Notes under the pieces: generated by a model | The model's database searches: none | What the model saw: only the letters and a program-made list of their open reading frames with translations | Told to the model about the DNA's origin: nothing | Program-made: the position numbers and the translations under genes | Assembly: GCA_964023275.1 (NCBI GenBank) | Contig: OZ029913.1 | Span: 46,937,976-47,001,975 of the forward strand | Length of the DNA stretch: 64,000 nt | DNA from: Norana najaformis | Lineage: Eukaryota; Annelida; Clitellata; Crassiclitellata; Hormogastridae | Direction: 5' to 3' | Part shown: piece by piece, positions 58,850 to 64,000 of the stretch | Position numbering within the stretch: the stretch's first letter is position 1 | Layout: every line of letters begins with the position of its first letter

Positions 58850-59640
58850 TATGAATAACACGTCAGATGCAATTCTGCTTTGGACCCATCAACGTTTACG
58901 TCACTTTCCTTCCATTCACCAAATTAATTTAGCTGGTACAAATGTGAGCCTTTCAGAAAACATTACAACCCTTGGAGTCATTCTTGATGCTCCCCTTACC
59001 TTTAAGCAATATGTTTCTGCCGTCTGCAAAACCGCTTTTTCCATCTTAGAGCCTTAAGACATATTCGATCGGTTCTCACTGATGATATGGCAGCTGCGAT
59101 CGCCGTTGCTCTTGTCCAATCTAGACTTGACTATGCCAATCCTATCCTTCTACCCCGTCTTATAATATCAGAAAATTACAGCGGGTAAAGAACTTGGCAG
59201 CACGCCTTGTCCATCCTAACTGCAACCTTTCATCTGCTGGCGTTCTCTCACAACTTCACTGGCTCCCGGTTTCAAGATGTATTGAGTTTAAAATAGCTAC
59301 AATCACCTACCAACTTCTCCATACCCAGCAACCTGCCTATCTCCGATCTTTAATTGATTTTCATGTTCCTGTTCGTAGCACACGATCTAATGACCCTCTG
59401 AAACTGCGACAACCTTATTTGGGCAAAGTTATTGGGGAACGTGCTTTCTGTTCGGCCTCGCCTGTAATATGGAACAACATTCCTTTCTCTATCCGTTCCG
59501 CTCCATCAGTCTCATGCTTCAAGCGGCAACTTAAAACCTTCTATTTTGCCAACTCACCTATCATAGACTCCCTCTGAGCGACTGACCGTGCCTCTGATTC
59601 AAATTATTTTTGATGTCTGGCACGTTAATCTCTTAATATT
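58850..59640 (+). mobile_element. Family B-type LINE, 3' part
   Basis: The plus strand reads SDAILLWTHQRLRHFPSIHQ, ITTLGVILDAPLTFKQYVSA, then in other frames LRALRHIRSVLTDDMAAAIA and QSRLDYANPILLP, and AARLVHPNCNLSSAGVLSQL, LHWLPVSRCIEFKIATITYQ, VIWNNIPFSIRSAPSVSCFK and FKRQLKTFYFANSP. It starts beyond the YADD motif and ends in a (CATT)n tail at 59640. Two frame changes. Confidence 0.8.
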
Positions 59641-59649
59641 CATTCATTC

Positions 59650-62600
59650 ATTCAATAATAATCTGAGAACTTCTATAACGTCATTACAATAACGGTCAAG
59701 GTATCAGTTGATGGCCGCTGCTAAGCAAAATCGTTTTGTAAGCCAACTTCCATGGTGAGGCCGGTCAAAACCCACGAAAGGAGTCTGAAAAGATATTGAA
59801 CTAGCCTAAGGAGGCAATGAGTCCCTGAAGTTACCAGTTTTTAGTCGAGATCTGAAGGCCAAAACAGACTTTGCCAGAAGATAGTTTGTGAATCTAAGGG
59901 GCAGCGACAGAAAACTCACGCCTGCCGAGAGCTGTCCTTTTTCAGATTTAGACAACCAGAGGACCTGGTCGAGTGGAGACAAGTCTTGGGAGTCAGTAGA
60001 GAGTGAAGATAGTGAGGTTGGCTGAAATGTAGAACCTAGTACACAATTAGCCTAGTCTTAAAATTACTCGCTTTTCTATGGGCAGCCAATGCAGTAATTT
60101 TAGGATCGGTGATATATGTTTATAATTTGGGGTTTCAGTGATAGCTCTGCCATGTATTTTGGACTCTTTGAACTTTCTCAAATTAGCCTTTGAAATGCTA
60201 CTAAGAAGCCAATTTTATTAGTCAAGAAGACTGGAAACCAGGGATGAACAGCTGCGTTGTACGACAGAGAAGCCTAGATGGAACGAATTCAAAAAGTTAA
60301 ATTTATATATAATTTGAAGTTCCAAAAAGGAGAAACTCAGTTTTGAATGGGTTCAAGAGCAGTCCATTTTTTCCAAGATTGAACTTGGTTAAAGACGTCA
60401 GAGTGAGAAACCTGGAATAAGAAGAATCGTCGAATGAACTGGAGAGTTGAGTGTCATCAGCGTAAAGATGGTGCTTCAGACCACTTTGACTCAATTAAAC
60501 GCTTAGAGGGGTGGTGTACAAGGGGAATAGTAAGGGGCCGAGAATAGAACCTTTAGGGACGCCCCAGGTGAGTGGTACCCGGTCTGACATTGCTCCACTG
60601 ATGTAGACAGATTGACTAAGGGGTAAAATATACCTGGAGCCAGTTTAAAGCGTGACCTGATACACTAAACCATTGCTAAAGACAATGGAGCAAGATGGTA
60701 TGGTCGACAGATAGAAACTAACAGCAAGTACAGTTATTTTTGCCATTGTCCATGAAGCAGATAATGTTGTTGTGGACAGTGTAGCGATTCTCCTAATATT
60801 TGCACTGCTGACTGATTGAACTGTGTTTGAATGTATATTAAATCACTTCATTTAAATTGAAAGAGCTAGTATTATTGTGGACTCCAAGTATAAACATTGA
60901 TAAAATTAACCATTTTATGAAATATAACTGCAACTGCCAGTAAGATCCAACTGACCAGTAGTACGTTACAGAAAGAGAGAAGAGCTGTCTCACTGAAGTG
61001 GAATTTGCGATATGCTGACTGGAAAGGAAGGAGTAAGGAGTTTGAAGACAGATGTGCTTCCAATCGACATTTAACAACATGTTCAAGAAGTTTAGAAATG
61101 AAATTCAAGTTTGAGATTGGTCGGTAGTTTCATGAAGTGTCAGCATCCAAATTTGGTTTCTTCTGCAAAGGGTAGACTATTAGTCTACATGAGAGAAACA
61201 TGACGGAAAGGAGCCCTCGGCAAGCGCCGATTGATTAGCGTCAAGATGGAAGCACCTGAGGTACCAAGAACATCAAAGCAACTTTTGAGAAGGATAGGTT
61301 AGTTGGAATTGCATCAAGAAGACACTGTTAGTCAGGAAATGAGAAAACGAGTGACCGAATTTCACACAAGTTTGCGGGAGTAAGAGAATCAGAAGTAGAT
61401 GGGGACGATCGATCAGGCGTGAACAAGGCAATTGATAGTTGAATACCAGAGAATTTCAGCCTGATGTTGGATATCTTGTCACCAAAAATTTAGTGAAAGC
61501 ATCAGCCAGTGCGGATGGTGAGGATTTGGGTAACGTGTATGGTGCTTTCCTATAAAGTTACTTATTGAGGGCCCGCCAAAGGGACCTCGGGCAATATGAG
61601 TTTTCTTAAATTAGGTTTGTGAGATAGGAGGATTTGCCTTGGAAACTGGGTGACAAACAATTCCACACTGTTCTTTGAAACGCATATGATACAAGGGAAG
61701 GCTTCCAGGACAATAACCCCCGGACAATTAACCCCCGGACAATAACCCCGGGACAATAACCCCCCATGCAAATAACCCCCCGGACAGTAACCCCCTATAC
61801 TGATATATTAATTATATAAATATACAAATAATGTATATTAATCATACAGTTTATATATTAATTTATTAGACATATATTGGAGAACCATGCAACGTCACAG
61901 TATGAAATTAAATGTGTAACAGAAAATGCTGTTTATTGTTTATTAGTTTATTGAACTTAAAAGGAAAGGTTGTGAGCTATTCCACGTAGATAGTCAAAAC
62001 TAAGTTTATCTTTTCCTCGATCAGATTTTATAAATTCCATCATGGATAGAAATAGATCAACTTTTTAAACTTTGTATTTTCCATTTCTATTATATAGTAG
62101 TTGACCTCTTTCATGCTGTATGGTAATTCTTTCATGTCTAGTCTGTGCCCAGTTGTCTAATAATTGTCTAATAATTAGTTTTTGATGTATGGTAAGTCTT
62201 TCATGTCTACTTTCTGCCCAATTATCCAATATTTAGTTTTTAATGCTTGGTAATTCTTTCATGTCTACTCTCTGCCCAGTTGTCTAATAATTGTCTAATA
62301 ATTAGTTTTTGGTGTATGGTAAGTCTTTCATGTCTACTCTTTACTGTATGTACTGTATCAGTACAGGGGGTAATTGTCCGGGGGGTTTTTTGCATGGGGG
62401 TTATTGTCCAGGGGGTTATTGTCCGGGGGTTATTGTCCGGGGGGTAATTGTCTGGGGGGTTATTGTCCTGTCACCAAGGGAAGTAGGGAGAGGCGCCAGG
62501 CGCATTTAAATTGACTACGTCGACGTCGAGCTTCAGCAATTTCAGATTTAAACCAAGGCTTCAGGTCATAAACGACAACTTTTTTGGATTTTAGAGAAAT

Positions 62601-63120
62601 GTGCATATCAAGAGGCTCAGTTGCAATACATTGAAGTTGGTGAGAAAGGGAATTCGCAGATAGGTTTGAGTCAGAAGAAGGAAGTGAGGAGCAGGTATCA
62701 TTTATAAAGTCTGTACATTAGTTGATACCATGGTCTGAAGGTGATGACAGTGCAATACGGTAGTAGTTTGGTAGAAAAAGAGATGGAAGTGGCGACGAGT
62801 TTCCTTAGTTACGACATCTTGAATTATGCTACTATCGGATCTTGTCAATAGGAGATCAAGGGTGTGACATTTAGTGTGTTGGCAAAGTTACATGCTGTTT
62901 AAAATCAAAAGAAGTCCAGAGCTCATGAAAAGTAGTAGAAATGTGATCATCTGAATCGATATGAATTGAAAAGTCGCCCGATAGAACTATTTCAACTAAA
63001 TATGAGATTACAGCCCCCCAAGAGAGCCTGAAATTCATTCAAAACCGTTGAAGAACGTGACGGAGGTCGATATATATATTTAAGAGTGTAATGTGTTTAT
63101 TACCCGAGTTCAGAGTGGCA
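59650..63120 (-). mobile_element. Family B-type LINE, near full length, split by a foldback element
   Basis: On the minus strand the endonuclease region (about 63090-62500) shows NIYRPPSRSSTVLNEFQALL and an SGRFFN-like stretch. The foldback insertion (62474-61701) interrupts what follows. RT blocks then appear at 61108-60838 (MNFISKLLEHVVKCRLEAHL) and 60494-60303 ([40 protein letters not shown]). The C-terminal part near 59950-59800 and a TATAGC-type 3' end at 59660 complete it. Stops occur throughout. Its 3' end abuts the 3' end of the plus-strand LINE at 59640. Confidence 0.7.
61701..62474. mobile_element. Foldback transposon with 9-bp target duplication
   Basis: 774 bp flanked by identical CAAGGGAAG at 61692-61700 and 62475-62483. 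The ends are inverted repeats built of 15-bp subunits (GGACAATAACCCCC): about 6 units on the left (61706-61800) and 7 on the right (62362-62470). The arms continue into matching CCCCCTATACTGAT / ATCAGTACAGGGGG. The interior (62110-62350) has about four tandem copies of a 75-bp unit containing TTCTTTCATGTCTAC and AATAATTAGTTTTT. No coding sequence. Layout and 9-bp duplication fit foldback (FB)-type elements. Confidence 0.88.
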
Positions 63121-63139
63121 ATTAGGGCTTCAAAAGACG

Positions 63140-63560
63140 TTTGAAGACAACTCAGTGCTCGACTTTATTGTCAGGAAGATCGAGTCCAAGGGTCATGACG
63201 TGATCCGCGAACCGAATATTCTGACTGGGGTTGGAGGCGATAGCCTGACCTGGTGGTCCAGGTGGATAGTGTGGCTTATGTAGTTGATGTCACCATTACT
63301 GCGGACTGCAATGATATGAGCGGTGCGCAAGAGGAAATGGTCTGCTACTATGCTAGACCTGATATCATCGACGGAGTTGCTAAAGTTTATCCTGGGCAAC
63401 CGTGTGAGTTTGGGGCAGTAGTCTTAAATTGACGAGGAGCGTTGCACCACGCCTCGTCTCGGCTACTCCGCAAGCTGGGAGTTAGTGCCGCTGACGAGAC
63501 CCTACAGTCGTGCCGAGTGTTTATATACACATCGAACATGTTTAAGAACTACAGCCGGTA
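63140..63560 (+). pseudogene. R2-type C-terminal endonuclease domain, broken
   Basis: The plus strand reads SVLDFIVRKIESKGHDVIRE then PNILTGVGG, shifts frame to PDLVVQVDSVAYVVDVTITA, and continues YYARPDIIDGVAKVYPG, FGAVVLN (stop) RGALHHASSRLLRKLGVSAA and ETLQSCRVFIYTS. The PD...VDV core and the LNxRGALxxAS series are those of the restriction-like endonuclease at the C-terminus of R2-clade retrotransposons, which normally nicks 28S rDNA. A TAG at 63241, a TGA at 63436 and an indel make it inactive. No RT precedes it: the fragment starts where the minus-strand LINE begins, consistent with 5' truncation. Confidence 0.7.
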
Positions 63561-63860
63561 GACGGTGAGAGGTCCAGCACCACCATACGTGGAAACATCC
63601 TAGGCACCTTGTTTACGAAAACACCATACCCACTGCGGATCAAGTACGGAGATCTGTTCTACGCGGTCTGCCAAAAAGGTTAAATTCACGAGTGAGTCCC
63701 TGGTCTCGATTACTCGCTGACACTGCCAGTGGGCCAGCTCGGCTCTGACTGCAGGCTTACGCTCTCGAACGAGAGCGAGGTCTTATTCTTTCGGGCGGGC
63801 ACCCCTGCAAATTCTACCAAGAAGTTGAAGAGCCAAAAATATACCGATGATTAGACATCG
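63561..63860 (+). other. Probable R2-type 3' untranslated region
   Basis: GC-rich sequence directly after the endonuclease remnant, with short hairpins such as GCTCTCGAACGAGAGC (63761-63776). No 28S sequence follows, so the copy is outside rDNA. Boundaries unknown. Confidence 0.35.
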
Positions 63861-64000
63861 CCTAGAGACCTATACTGATGCATATAAAGTATAGGGAGAA
63901 CAGATATGGACAAAGGCAAGAAGGATTTGTAAATGGAAGCTAATCCACCACTGTTCCCACTCGGTCGTAGTTCTTGTACCAGTAAAAATGAAGGGAGATT

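Overview
The window is nuclear DNA from an invertebrate animal. It has spliced eukaryotic exons with GT/AG junctions, no operons, and heavy loads of microsatellites and non-LTR retrotransposons. The base composition and repeat mix fit a lophotrochozoan or chelicerate-like invertebrate, but I cannot name the species.

One host gene stands out. It runs on the minus strand across more than 38 kb. Coding exons at 38268-38613, 13802-13975 and 879-1067 join in phase 1 at every junction; a candidate last exon lies at 208-272. They encode a secreted protein with an OB-fold-like N-terminal domain (CCDC3/agrin-NtA-like) followed by a Thr-rich tail. A possible non-coding first exon sits near 53.5 kb. Almost everything else is transposon-derived, much of it inside the gene's introns.

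Non-LTR retrotransposons fall into four groups. (A) A family with a YLDD reverse transcriptase and a (TTA)n-type tail has copies at 1745-2640, 2750-2930, 6780-10395, 30820-31115, 31885-33110 and 39130-39750. (B) L2/CR1-like elements lie at 3090-6180, 7303-8998 (inserted into a family A copy), 30190-30720, 46683-46980, 49800-51270, 51790-52215, 58850-59640 and 59650-63120, with several solo 3' ends. (C) RTE-like elements lie at 14350-14830, 18180-19850 and 36640-38149. (D) There are R2-type traces: a 28S-rRNA/5'-end fragment at 22275 with a potential HDV-like ribozyme P1 stem, a second 28S piece ending at the R2 target site at 23291, and an R2-type C-terminal endonuclease domain at 63140-63560.

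DNA transposons include a 2.63 kb element (15422-18048) with about 120 bp inverted ends enclosing one intact 567-aa ORF of a zinc-binding, possibly DDE-type, unclassified transposase family. A rearranged, intron-bearing relative lies at 42666-44460. There is also a decayed second transposase family (33920-35930), a clean hAT MITE with 8-bp target duplication (31177-31711), a foldback element with 9-bp target duplication (61701-62474), and two further inverted-repeat elements (20191-21541 and 51370-52915). A Ty3/gypsy gag-protease relic lies at about 45170-46260. tRNA-like SINE candidates lie near 27.05, 29.85, 47.9 and 49.1 kb.

Regions not listed as genes (11.1-13.4, 23.5-26.9, 40-41.7 and 55-57.5 kb) look like ordinary intron or intergenic DNA with short simple repeats. 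All family names come from motif recognition by eye; no database search was run.
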